NCBI GenBank assembly: GCA_934667175.1
Contig: CAKULN010000001.1
Coordinates: 208,165 to 272,164, forward strand
Direction: 5' to 3'
Length of the DNA stretch: 64,000 nucleotides
Origin: an uncultured Bacteroidales bacterium
GTDB taxonomy: Bacteria; Bacteroidota; Bacteroidia; Bacteroidales; UBA932
The first letter of the stretch is position 1. Every line of letters begins with the position of its first letter. The notes under the pieces are model-generated. The model was not told the DNA's origin. It ran no database searches and saw nothing but the letters and a program-made list of their open reading frames with translations. The position numbers were made by a program, and so were the translations under genes. Shown here piece by piece: positions 26,578 through 35,429 of the stretch.

Positions 26578-27668
26578 TATCCCCTGATTACGTTTACCGC
26601 CACTTCCGCCGAAGTCCCGAACACCTCGAACTCCTTCAGATACTGACCGCCTCTCCTCGATATGGCGATGCGCCTCCCGTATCCGTCCCTGCCGACAAGC
26701 GGCTTGACGGAATGCTCGACGCACGCTATCTCGTACTTGCATTCGCCGAGACCTCTTCCCATGAGGAAGCAGTCCACATCCTCGCGAGGAAAAGTATCGT
26801 CGTTGAAATCAACGTACATATATGCCCCGTTGCCGAGGAATCCGTATTCTCCCGATGCCGTCACCATGGCCGGACTCCCGGAAAGCTCCAGCCTCATATC
26901 CTTGAAAGGAGAAGACTCATCCGAAATCGCATCCGAGAAGTCCATCCTGGGACGCACCTTGTAGAGTTCCTTCTTCACATTAGACAGTTCGCTGCAAATC
27001 GTTGAAACGGCCATCGACTCGCCCGTGAACCCCGTCTCCGTGTCCATCCACCAGAACGACAGGAAATACTTTTGCCCTACAACCGGTGCGAACCCTATCC
27101 TGTCAATGTATGCCTCGGTGATGTCCGCGTCTCCCCAGTCCGGAGAGAACGCAGGAGTGATGATGACGATGCCGTTCCAGCCGGAAGACACTCCGGTACT
27201 CGTGGTTTGCGACATTTTCACAACAAGCCTGTGATGCTCCGAAGGCTGGTTCAGACCAACGAATATGATCCTGTCCGGAGTCACCCAGAAATCATCGTAG
27301 TCCACCTCCGGGACATCCGATGTATAGACCGGAGCCGACTCCAATGCCGGCATACCAGCAAGCGCCCTATTTGTGTTGATACGCACGAACGCATTGTGAG
27401 CCGTCAGCTCAGCCGCCTTGCCGAACGTCGAGATGCCTTTCATCCTCTCTGCAAGCACCGCCCAATCCTTCATCTGGCCGTCGTTCAACTTGCGGAACGA
27501 CCTCGATATGGATGAAAGCCTGTTCCTGCTGACCGCCTGCGATTCCGTCTTGACGTGAGAATGCTGGCAGCGTGACGAAAGGACCTGACGGCCTTTCGAC
27601 ACCCTCGCGGTCACGTCACCTGCGGAACCCTTGAACTCGTTGAATGCTATTGACGGAAATGCTTTCAT
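26577..27668 (-). CDS. Protein of unknown function, 'SIAF-E-GSA-VT' family, copy 2
   Basis: The 363-aa protein starts MKAFPSIAFNEFKGSAGDVT, then GRQVLSSRCQHSHVKTESQ, FRKLNDGQMKDWAVLA and LTAHNAFVRINTNRALAG. This is the same layout as the genes on either side, with a longer beta-rich C-terminal part (residues 120-363). Function unknown. The coupled overlap with the next gene implies one operon reading from about 28.5 kb toward the lysis trio. Confidence 0.62.
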   Translation of the reverse strand: MKAFPSIAFNEFKGSAGDVTARVSKGRQVLSSRCQHSHVKTESQAVSRNRLSSISRSFRKLNDGQMKDWAVLAERMKGISTFGKAAELTAHNAFVRINTNRALAGMPALESAPVYTSDVPEVDYDDFWVTPDRIIFVGLNQPSEHHRLVVKMSQTTSTGVSSGWNGIVIITPAFSPDWGDADITEAYIDRIGFAPVVGQKYFLSFWWMDTETGFTGESMAVSTICSELSNVKKELYKVRPRMDFSDAISDESSPFKDMRLELSGSPAMVTASGEYGFLGNGAYMYVDFNDDTFPREDVDCFLMGRGLGECKYEIACVEHSVKPLVGRDGYGRRIAISRRGGQYLKEFEVFGTSAEVAVNVIRG

Positions 27669-27805
27669 TTTCTTGTATTCTAAAAAGCCAAAGCCAAGAT
27701 AGATATAATATAAAGCACTGTAACAGATATGGTTTCGCTTACTTCACAATACTTCATATTGCCCTAATCCCGACAGGAAGCACTGTAATTTCAGACAGAT
27801 CCATT

Positions 27806-28510
27806 CTACAGAATTGTGGCCAATGCCGACAACGGGTGATACTGCGACCGATACCCAGTCTTAGTGTCCAAAAGCTGATATCTGATGTGTAACTGAAACA
27901 TATCAATGTCGAACCTTTTGCGTGGAACGTTGAACACGATTTCAGACACAATCCCATTTGGAACTGACTCCGACAGATAGTTTCTCATCATTCCTGGATT
28001 GCGCCCGACACCAGGGGCCTCAATCTGGATCTTTCCGAGCACTCGGTATCTTGGCGGCACATCTGCACCATACATTGTGAGTCTAAACCTCAATTCCATA
28101 TCAAATAACGAAGTCATCGAGCACCCCACAAAATCAAGACTGAAAATAGGAAATGGCTCAAATCGTTTCGGGACAGGGATGTGTTCATTGCCCAGCTGCG
28201 CGAATCCGTGGTAGGCTGACACGAACAGATTGTAGCCGCTGATATGGTTGCCGTCACCGAACGGAGGACGGTGTGCGGCAACACCAACGGCAAGTTTTCT
28301 CCACTTCTGTTGTTGCCTGTTACTCAAACCCTGCCACGCACGAATCGCCCGATGATGGACTTGCTTCTGTTCCAACTGCTCGGTAGTTCCTTTGAATTCC
28401 GAATAAGCCCGACTGCGAAAATAGCAGATGCCGTTCCTATGATAGAACGTGACATTGCCAATGGATGACCAGCAGTCAGAAAGAAGAGTATTTGGAAGGA
28501 ATCTCGGCAT
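27806..28510 (-). CDS. Protein of unknown function, 'SIAF-E-GSA-VT' family, diverged copy 1
   Basis: I start at 28510 (MPRFLPNTLLSDCWSSIGNV), which aligns with the starts of the two paralogues; upstream methionines have no counterpart. Then come YFRSRAYSEFKG, AIRAWQGLSNRQQQKWRKLA and ISGYNLFVSAYHGF, the family plan. 234 aa, cytosolic by sequence. It is the first gene of the minus-strand group and diverges from the large RNA tract. The gap 27669-27805 holds nothing clear. Confidence 0.55.
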   Translation of the reverse strand: MPRFLPNTLLSDCWSSIGNVTFYHRNGICYFRSRAYSEFKGTTEQLEQKQVHHRAIRAWQGLSNRQQQKWRKLAVGVAAHRPPFGDGNHISGYNLFVSAYHGFAQLGNEHIPVPKRFEPFPIFSLDFVGCSMTSLFDMELRFRLTMYGADVPPRYRVLGKIQIEAPGVGRNPGMMRNYLSESVPNGIVSEIVFNVPRKRFDIDMFQLHIRYQLLDTKTGYRSQYHPLSALATIL

Positions 28511-28729
28511 AGGGCGAAAGCGCGTTACAAGTCTTAACCACATAGGTGGCATATAACATATTGATGGCAATTACCAATATATCGAATCTGAATACAATAC
28601 GGATAAAGCGAGTTGCAGAAGCACGGGAGTGCTTCCCATTGCCTATGAATATACTCTTTGTCCTCACTCCTTGCGTGTGATTTGGTTCCATTATGCACTG
28701 ACATCGGAGCGTGCGTATATTCCTCCGCT

Positions 28730-30372
28730 CGACTCGTAGGAAGTCGGAAAGGGCGATGCGGAAGCATCGTTCTTTCAGTCTTCCGGAGAGTGAGCAGGCA
28801 AGCCGACAGGCGCGGCAGGAGCCGGACGGATGGCGGTCGAGGCGAGAGATTACGGCCTTTCCGGCTCTGGCACGGATGGTCGAATCTGTGTGGAACTGCA
28901 ACACGCTTCGGACGTGTGAGCCGGGCCGGCGGAAGGGGCTTGAGTGACGGAGTGGAGGCGGAGGGATTGGAGCCGTGAACGGAGACGAGACCGAATGGTC
29001 TCGGCGCAGTCGGCGGAAATTCCGCAGCCGCAACGGAGGAACTGAAGCCCCTGGAGCGTCTAGGCCCGGCACGACAGAGAGCGGAGTGACAACGGAGCGA
29101 TTCCGCTCTGCGAGTCTGTGGCTGACGGTGTGGAGTGAAGCGGAACACCGTCTGTCACAGTCTCGCGTCTCCGCCCACCCTCGGAGGATGTGTCCGGAAC
29201 GAAGTGAATGACACTTCCGGAGAGGATGAAGCGGGCGTCAAAGAAATCAAGGCGAAGCCTTACCTCTTTCCTGGCAGGTCTGGTGCAGACGCAATGAAGC
29301 GGAAGCGTAATGGAGTCCGCGCCTGTCCTGCCCATAGGGAGTGGCGAGCCGCGCTTCTCTGGCCGCAAGGCCTGTGAAGCGTGGATGAACGAGCCTCTCC
29401 CGGACAGACATTGCGGAAGTGGACGGTGACGAAGGAGCCGTCGTCTTCCGCAATACCGCTGAATATCCAGTGAGCGGATGCGAACGATCAAAAAGAATCA
29501 TCGGCGAAAGCCGATACCTTGCCGACGGAGTGATTTCTTGAAGTGGAGAGCTCCGCTCGAAGACTTGAAGAAATCACGGAGAAGGCCCGCAGCTGCGCTG
29601 CTAAGGCTGGCGACTTCTCGGACTTCCGGCCGTCTTTTAGGGATAGAGGTAGAGTTCGGACAATGCTGGAATTGAATAGACCACCCTCGCACATCACGCC
29701 GGAAGTCCTGAACTCCCTGACGGGCCTGGAGGCCGTTGGCCCTTGAAGGGAGTTCAATGTCGCCAGCCGCCCCGACGGAGCGGATTCGGAGGCAGGACGG
29801 TCGAACTCGCACTGATGGAGCTACTTAACATAATCTAGATTGCGTGCGGAGCGGAAACAGACGGTGGGAAGGGACCCGCCGATCTGTTACGCAATCTCGA
29901 TAGGATTATGTTATGTTGCGGGATTCGAGGGACAAGCCTCGCACCGCACTTTGGGAGCGGAGCCGGTTATGGCCCCTGTGGGGCGGTGGGGCAAAGAAAG
30001 GTCGAGTCTTCTGACTTTCGGAGAGAAGCGGAGAAAGACTGAAGTCTCAACACCGCCACTGTTTTATCGAGCGGAGCGAGTTTGGAAAGGCCGGAGGTTT
30101 GGCGGTCGGAGCACAGCGGAGAACGTCAATCTTCCGGTTCCGCTCTGCCCATAAAGGCAAGTCTTTCGGCATCGCAGCGGATGCGGAGATGACGAATGTC
30201 TTGCAGGGCGTTTGGTTCGGAAGTTTGACTTCCGTCGTTGACTACATCAGCGGACTGACGGCAGGAAGTCGGCTGATACCTTCCTGCCCATTGGGAAAGT
30301 CTTCTGGTATTGGAGCGGTAGCAGAAATGCCAGATGGCTTTCGGGCGGTTCCATCTTTGTCCTGCCAGATAT
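28730..30372 (+). ncRNA. Very large structured RNA (candidate, about 1.6 kb)
   Basis: No convincing gene lies in this tract, yet it is packed with long perfect complementarities. Examples: a 13-bp hairpin with a GGAA tetraloop (28747-28776); 17 bp around 29111-29165; ATTGCGGAAG/CTTCCGCAAT (29410-29419/29445-29454); ATCGGC-GAAA-GCCGAT (29500-29515); GTGATTTCTT/AAGAAATCAC (29530-29539/29568-29577); a junction domain 29605-29768; a four-part helix 29827-29912; and a pseudoknot at 30246-30288. Loops are GNRA tetraloops or purine-rich on the plus strand, so I read it as plus-strand RNA. The ends are approximate. It recalls the large ornate RNAs of phages and islands (GOLLD, ROOL), but I recognise no specific family. 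Confidence 0.65.
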
Positions 30373-30442
30373 TCATATCATAAACATTAACCATATTGCA
30401 AATATTCTTAAAGTTATGATACTGAATTTGACTAAAATGCAC

Positions 30443-30724
30443 TATATTTGTCTCGCTGTTCGATAGACAGCAGACATATTTGAAAGCGTTTAGCTTTATT
30501 CCGCCAAAATGAATCTGGACAATTCATTCACATTTGGAATATGGTTGACGCTCGCATTGGCTATACGATGGGCTTTATATGCCCGCACTATAGTCGAAAG
30601 TGTGGGCATATACAACAACTTATTCAATGTGAAGGCAGTCCAGAGCCTATTTTGGGAGTAAGTCTAAGTTGGCTCGCACTTTCTTGTTGTAAGATGAATA
30701 ACCCTCACTTTCGGGCCAAGTGAG
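30443..30724 (+). promoter_or_regulatory. Candidate promoter and hairpin leader of the Ter operon
   Basis: TATATTTG (30443-30450) fits the -7 consensus; a TTTG at 30427-30430 is too close for a standard -33 box. The following 280-nt leader has a 13-bp hairpin TATATGCCC...GGGCATATA (30576-30612) and a second hairpin CTCACTT/AAGTGAG (30704-30724) ending 9 nt before the first ATG, which could control translation. Confidence 0.45.
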
Positions 30725-30733
30725 AAATGATAT

Positions 30734-32809
30734 ATGCCCGAGATGTGTCGCAGACTGATAACCTCTATTCTTTGCATTGCCGCTTACCTATGTGTGCCGT
30801 GTTTTTTGTATACGGCAGTAGCCCAGACATTTAATAAATATGAAGAGTCATATAACTTTAAACGCGCTGTTGAAGCTTTACAGAACAAGAATGATTCTGA
30901 GGCTATCGATTACCTCAATAAAGAGATATCCGTCCATAAGGACAATGGCTACGCATATATTCTTCAGCAATACATCTATCACAAGAACAATCAATACGGG
31001 GATGCATTGACTGCCGCAGGCAATGCATTGAAGTACTTGCCCAAGAAAGACAAGGCCACGATTTCAGAGACATATTCAAAAAGGGCTGAGACTTACGATG
31101 CACTGGGAAAGACAGACAAAGCTTTGGAAGATTACAATACTGCGGTCAAGACTAATCCCAATGATGTCGGTCCATTACAGAATCGAGGAGACTATTTCTA
31201 CAAGTTGGAGCACTTTGATGAATCAGACATTGATTTTCAGAAAGTCTTGAAGATTGATCCGGAGAATGCCTATGCGAGGATGGGACTTGGAAGGAATTGT
31301 CTTGAGAGGAAAGATTATCAGACAGCCATCGATTACTTTGATTATGTGATTGCATTATACCCTGATTACTCTTCCGGATATTCATTTAGAGCGGACGCAT
31401 ATAATTCAATGGGAGACTATGCAAATGCATCTTCCGATATTGTAAGGGCTTTGGAAATAGATGCCGATAATAAAGCTTTTCATATGATGGCTAATAATGG
31501 TAAGGACTTATACAAACCGCTATCGGCAAGATTGAAAGCCAAAGTCATTTCTGAAAAGAACAACCCGTATTGGCTTTATTGTCTTGGCGCACTTGAAGAA
31601 TCTACTGAAAGGTATCCCGATGCTGTCAATTCTTATTTGAAAGCATTAACATTAGATGCAAATGATGTCACAGCTTGGAGGATATCCGAGTGCGAAAAGG
31701 CTGACGGCAATTTCGGCAAAGCCTTGGAGTATGCTGACAAGGCTATAGAATTAGACCCTGACGACATATCGTATGTTTACGGGAAAGCGGATATCTATTG
31801 GTATATGGACAAGCTTGATTCCGCCGATGTGGAAATGACAAAGTGCATTGACGCAGAACCAGACAATGCTGGTTTTTATCATAGACGTGGATGGTACCGG
31901 GAACATAACAACAATGAAGATGGCGCTTTGGAGGATTATAGCAATGCTATCATTTTGGATCCGGATGAAGCTGCATATTCATATATGACTCGAGGAAGGC
32001 TTTATCTGAGCCGTGGGGAAAAGGAGCTGGCAGAGGCAGACTTCAAGAAATGCGTTCAAATAGACACCATACCTAATGGGAATAGCTGTGCGGAGTTTGC
32101 TTGGTTCTATCTTGGCAGGAATGACAAGGCCATCGAATATATGGACAAACTGATGGAAGCCGATTCTACAGGGAACTATTATGATGCGGCCTGCCTGTAT
32201 TCCATTATGGGAGAAAAAGAGAAAGCATTGGATTATTTGGAGAAAGCGTTCAAGTCCGGATTCAATAATTTCCATCATCTTGACAAGGATTATGATATGG
32301 ACAATATCCGCGGCACAGATAGGTACAAAGAGTTGCTATCAAAGTATAATAAGTTGAAGAGTGATACAAATACAGTTGCAGATTCTGGGCATTGGATGGA
32401 TAAAGTGGTTGAGGTACCTTTCGTGAGATCTGGAGGTGTCACAAAAGTCAAATGTGAGATTAATGGGCTTCCGCTATCGTTTATCTTCGACACAGGGGCT
32501 TCAATCGTCAGCATTTCCGCATTGGAAGCTACTTTTATGTACAAGAATGACTATCTGTCAGCAAAGGACATTGTAGGGAAATCGGCATTTGTCGATGCGA
32601 ATGGCGACATAAGTGTCGGCACCATAATCAACCTCAACAAAGTAACATTCGGTGGCCTGGAACTGGAGAATGTAAGAGCTTCGGTAGTGTCAAATGACAA
32701 GGCTCCCCTGCTGCTCGGACAGAGCGTGCTGAACAGGCTCGGCAAGGTGGAGATTGACTATGAGAAGGGTGTGCTGAGGATTACTGTAAAAGAAAGGGTA
32801 AACAACTAA
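30734..32809 (+). CDS. Exported TPR protein with C-terminal retropepsin-like aspartic protease domain
   Basis: The 691-aa protein has an N-terminal signal peptide (LITSILCIAAYLCVPCFLY, cleavage near AVAQT). At least ten tetratricopeptide repeats follow (e.g. AETYDALGKTDKALEDYNTA, ADIYWYMDKLDSADVEMTK), ending about residue 540. Residues of about 565-690 form a single-chain retropepsin-like domain: LSFIFDTGASIVSIS with the catalytic D-T-G, later APLLLGQSVLNRLGKVEIDY. It should act outside the inner membrane as a dimeric protease or ligand-binding relic. It opens the Ter operon, 13 nt before the first terD-like gene, unusual company for cytosolic TerD proteins. Confidence 0.8.
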   Translation: MPEMCRRLITSILCIAAYLCVPCFLYTAVAQTFNKYEESYNFKRAVEALQNKNDSEAIDYLNKEISVHKDNGYAYILQQYIYHKNNQYGDALTAAGNALKYLPKKDKATISETYSKRAETYDALGKTDKALEDYNTAVKTNPNDVGPLQNRGDYFYKLEHFDESDIDFQKVLKIDPENAYARMGLGRNCLERKDYQTAIDYFDYVIALYPDYSSGYSFRADAYNSMGDYANASSDIVRALEIDADNKAFHMMANNGKDLYKPLSARLKAKVISEKNNPYWLYCLGALEESTERYPDAVNSYLKALTLDANDVTAWRISECEKADGNFGKALEYADKAIELDPDDISYVYGKADIYWYMDKLDSADVEMTKCIDAEPDNAGFYHRRGWYREHNNNEDGALEDYSNAIILDPDEAAYSYMTRGRLYLSRGEKELAEADFKKCVQIDTIPNGNSCAEFAWFYLGRNDKAIEYMDKLMEADSTGNYYDAACLYSIMGEKEKALDYLEKAFKSGFNNFHHLDKDYDMDNIRGTDRYKELLSKYNKLKSDTNTVADSGHWMDKVVEVPFVRSGGVTKVKCEINGLPLSFIFDTGASIVSISALEATFMYKNDYLSAKDIVGKSAFVDANGDISVGTIINLNKVTFGGLELENVRASVVSNDKAPLLLGQSVLNRLGKVEIDYEKGVLRITVKERVNN

Positions 32810-32822
32810 AACATAAATCATT

Positions 32823-33386
32823 ATGATTAATCTTGAAAAAGGTCAGCGTATAAGCATGGATAGCAGCTTGACGCTTGTGGGCGTGGGTCTCGGTTGGGAT
32901 CCAAGTGAAACGCCTGGTGTTGATTTCGATCTTGACGCTTCGGCATTTATGCTTGGGGCAAATGGAAAGACTCCTCGTGATGAGTTTTTCGTTTTCTATA
33001 ACAATCAAGTATCGCCAGACAATGCTGTGGCATCTTCCGGCGATGATCTTACGGGAGGCAACAGTGATGGTGGTGATGATGAGACTCTTACGGTAGATTT
33101 GGGAAAAGTTGACTCCAGCATTCAAAGTATAGTGTTCACAGCAACCATTCATAAAGCTGTCGAGAGACGTCAGAATTTCGGTCAAGTCAGGAATTCTTAT
33201 ATCAGGATATATAATGCCGTTACTAATACCGATATCGCACGATACGATCTCGATGAGGACTTTTCAATAGAAACAGCGGTGGAGTTCGGCAGACTCTACA
33301 AAAGAAACGGAGAGTGGAAATTCGAGGCAATGGGATTAGGTTCTCGGGATGGCCTTCATGGGCTTGTGGACAAATACTGCTATTGA
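32823..33386 (+). CDS. TerD family calcium-binding stress protein (copy 1)
   Basis: This classic TerD domain (187 aa, cytosolic) starts MINLEKGQRISM and includes VGLGWDPSE, the metal-binding VDFDLDASAFML, the acidic loop GGDDETLTVDLGKV, and NSYIRIYNAVTNTDIARYDL with a C-terminal GRLYKRNGEWKFEAMG. TerD proteins bind Ca2+ and belong to stress/phage-resistance Ter modules. It is the closest of the four copies to the canonical form. Confidence 0.93.
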   Translation: MINLEKGQRISMDSSLTLVGVGLGWDPSETPGVDFDLDASAFMLGANGKTPRDEFFVFYNNQVSPDNAVASSGDDLTGGNSDGGDDETLTVDLGKVDSSIQSIVFTATIHKAVERRQNFGQVRNSYIRIYNAVTNTDIARYDLDEDFSIETAVEFGRLYKRNGEWKFEAMGLGSRDGLHGLVDKYCY

Positions 33387-33396
33387 CTGTTGAGTT

Positions 33397-34050
33397 ATGA
33401 TTAATTTAGTAAAAGGAGAAAATAAGGTCCTCAATATAAATGTATTTCATGTTGGCCTTGGATGGGATGTAAATGAAGGCGCGTCTCAATATGACTTTGA
33501 TTTGGACGTTGCTGCATTTATGATTGGTGAAAGTAAGAAGACCTTAGGGGATGACTATTTGGTCTTTTACAACTCACAAAAGAGGGTTAAACCCGAAAAC
33601 TTAAGTCAGATTGTGTCGGCATCTAGTTGGTCAAATAATGACCAACTACGTAAAGAATCGAGACCCGTTGATCCTGAATTATCAGTCATAGGTTCAATTG
33701 ATGATGAAAATGGATTAACATCAGAAGATGGTGATGATGAAACTATGGATATCAATCTGGATAAGGTGCGTCCCGACATTAAAGAAATCATCATTACCGT
33801 AAGTATTTACGAGTGGAAAAAACGCAAACAGAACTTTGGACAAGTCGAACGCGCATATGTTCGTCTATATAAACCTGACAACGAAGCAGAAGGGCAAGAG
33901 GATTATCGCTACGATTTAACGGAAGATTTTTCGTCTTGTGCTTCTATAGAGTTTTGTAGAATTTATCGCCATGACGGAGAATGGAAAGTTCAGGCAACCG
34001 GTATAGGACATCATGGCGGATTAGAAGAGCTTGTAGCTAAATACATGTAG
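33397..34050 (+). CDS. TerD family protein with an insert (copy 2)
   Basis: The TerD fold (217 aa) has VGLGWDVNE, YDFDLDVAAFMI, the acidic EDGDDETMDINLDKV and the C-terminal CRIYRHDGEWKVQATG. Compared with copy 1 there is an insert of about 30 residues after the FYNSQKR strand (residues 60-100, serine- and asparagine-rich). Metal ligands appear kept. It starts 10 nt after copy 1. Confidence 0.9.
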   Translation: MINLVKGENKVLNINVFHVGLGWDVNEGASQYDFDLDVAAFMIGESKKTLGDDYLVFYNSQKRVKPENLSQIVSASSWSNNDQLRKESRPVDPELSVIGSIDDENGLTSEDGDDETMDINLDKVRPDIKEIIITVSIYEWKKRKQNFGQVERAYVRLYKPDNEAEGQEDYRYDLTEDFSSCASIEFCRIYRHDGEWKVQATGIGHHGGLEELVAKYM

Positions 34051-34052
34051 AT

Positions 34053-34682
34053 ATGGCAATCATACTTGAAAAAGGTGGTGATAGCCACCGCATCAACCTC
34101 GAAAAGAGCGGAACCTTCTCCGGAGAAATCAAGATAAACCTCAACTGGAGCAAGGGAGGATTCTTTTCGAGATTCTTCAATGGAGATGTTGACTTGGATT
34201 TAGGATGCTTCTATGAACTCAACAATGGTAAAAAGAAGTTGATTGATGGTCTTCAATTTTCTCACGGCAGAGGTGGTTCCCGTAATATTCAAAGTAATCA
34301 AGGATGCTACACTATGGAACCATATATATGGCATATGGGGGACGATCGCGGTGGAGGAGCGTCTTCTGGAGAGAACATCTTAGTTAATCCGGCAGGTGTT
34401 CCGTTCATCAAGAAGATGATTGTTTATACTTTCATATTTGATGGTGCGGCAAAATGGTCCGAGACAAATGCTGTTGTGAGGGTTTCCGTACCCGGAAATG
34501 AGGATGTCGTGGTAGAAATGGGCACTCAATACAGCAACAAACGATTCTGCGCTATCGCAGAGTTGGATTTTGATAAGGACTCCATTAACGTGAAGAAACT
34601 CGTGACATTCCACGATGGGCATTCTGACTGCGACAAGGCATATGGATGGGGATTTAATTATACACCAGGAACTAAAGACTAA
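34053..34682 (+). CDS. TerA-like TerD-fold protein (copy 3)
   Basis: The 209-aa product starts IILEKGGDSHRINLEKSG. It carries GDVDLDLGCFYEL and HMGDDRGGGASSGENILVN, the pattern of TerA/TerD-like domains (metal-binding D-x-D-L-D and a GDDR-G...GE loop). It lacks the EDGDDET loop of copies 1 and 2. It begins 2 nt after the copy 2 stop, and probably forms a hetero-complex with the other TerD-like proteins. Confidence 0.82.
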   Translation: MAIILEKGGDSHRINLEKSGTFSGEIKINLNWSKGGFFSRFFNGDVDLDLGCFYELNNGKKKLIDGLQFSHGRGGSRNIQSNQGCYTMEPYIWHMGDDRGGGASSGENILVNPAGVPFIKKMIVYTFIFDGAAKWSETNAVVRVSVPGNEDVVVEMGTQYSNKRFCAIAELDFDKDSINVKKLVTFHDGHSDCDKAYGWGFNYTPGTKD

Positions 34683-34687
34683 TAATT

Positions 34688-35407
34688 ATGGCAATTAATC
34701 TTGAAAAAGGTCAGAGAATCAACCTTGAAAAATCGAATGGTTCCAAATTAACCAGTTTTTGTGTTGGTTGTAATTGGGGCGCAATAGAAACCGTCCAATA
34801 TAAAGAAGTCATTGTAAATGAAGGGTTTCTGGGATTCGGAAGAAAAACAGAGATGCGTGCTGTCAAATCCGAAGTCGATGTAGATGTTGATCTGAGTTGC
34901 ATTATGACGGATGTTGATGGAAAGTTTGTCGATGGCATTTATTCCGCTCTTTATAAACCAGAGTTTTTGGCCAAATATGGATTCCCTAAAGGAAAGGAGC
35001 TTTCTATAGACAGGGCATTCAAATCTGCTGGCGATGACACTGAGGGCGATAAAGGCGGTGATGATGGGCTTGACAATGAAATTATATCTGTAGATTTAAA
35101 CAAGGTGGATTCCAAGATTTCACAGATATTTTTCTTCTTGAACATATATTCTCCAAGGAATATTGATTTTCTCAAGATACCATATGCAGCTATTCGGATG
35201 TATGAAGGCACCCCTACTAAAGTCAACTCGGTCTTTGCTAAATACGATGTTGCGAAAGAGAATCAGTTCGCTGGAAAGCGGGCATTAATAATGGGTAAAT
35301 TATACCGTCATGCAGGCGAATGGAAATTCGCGGCAATTGGAGATGCCTTCAATGACGATAATCTTTGTGAGACGATGTTGCGAATCTTGAAAGACTATAC
35401 AAAATAA
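34688..35407 (+). CDS. TerD family protein, expanded form (copy 4)
   Basis: The 239-aa protein starts MAINLEKGQRINLEKS, and has VDVDVDLSCIMT, the acidic GDKGGDDGLDNEIISVDLNKV, and a C-terminal GKLYRHAGEWKFAAIG. An added loop (FLGFGRKTEMRAV, residues 44-60) and a longer middle separate it from copy 1. Follows copy 3 by 5 nt. Confidence 0.87.
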   Translation: MAINLEKGQRINLEKSNGSKLTSFCVGCNWGAIETVQYKEVIVNEGFLGFGRKTEMRAVKSEVDVDVDLSCIMTDVDGKFVDGIYSALYKPEFLAKYGFPKGKELSIDRAFKSAGDDTEGDKGGDDGLDNEIISVDLNKVDSKISQIFFFLNIYSPRNIDFLKIPYAAIRMYEGTPTKVNSVFAKYDVAKENQFAGKRALIMGKLYRHAGEWKFAAIGDAFNDDNLCETMLRILKDYTK

Positions 35408-35429
35408 TAATAACAATAATCAAAACATT

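Noticed and set aside
28730..30372. Group II intron or retron
   Set aside because: No reverse transcriptase gene lies in or beside the tract, and no domain V-like terminal hairpin was recognised.
28476..30383. Many open frames of 60-200 codons in all directions in the gene-free tract
   Set aside because: They overlap one another heavily, are rich in Arg/Pro/Ser from G+C-rich triplets, have no recognisable domain or ribosome site, and are better explained by the paired-helix structure of the DNA.
30541..30723. Sixty-codon frame before the Ter operon
   Set aside because: No recognisable protein features; the sequence forms two hairpins and is better read as an untranslated leader.
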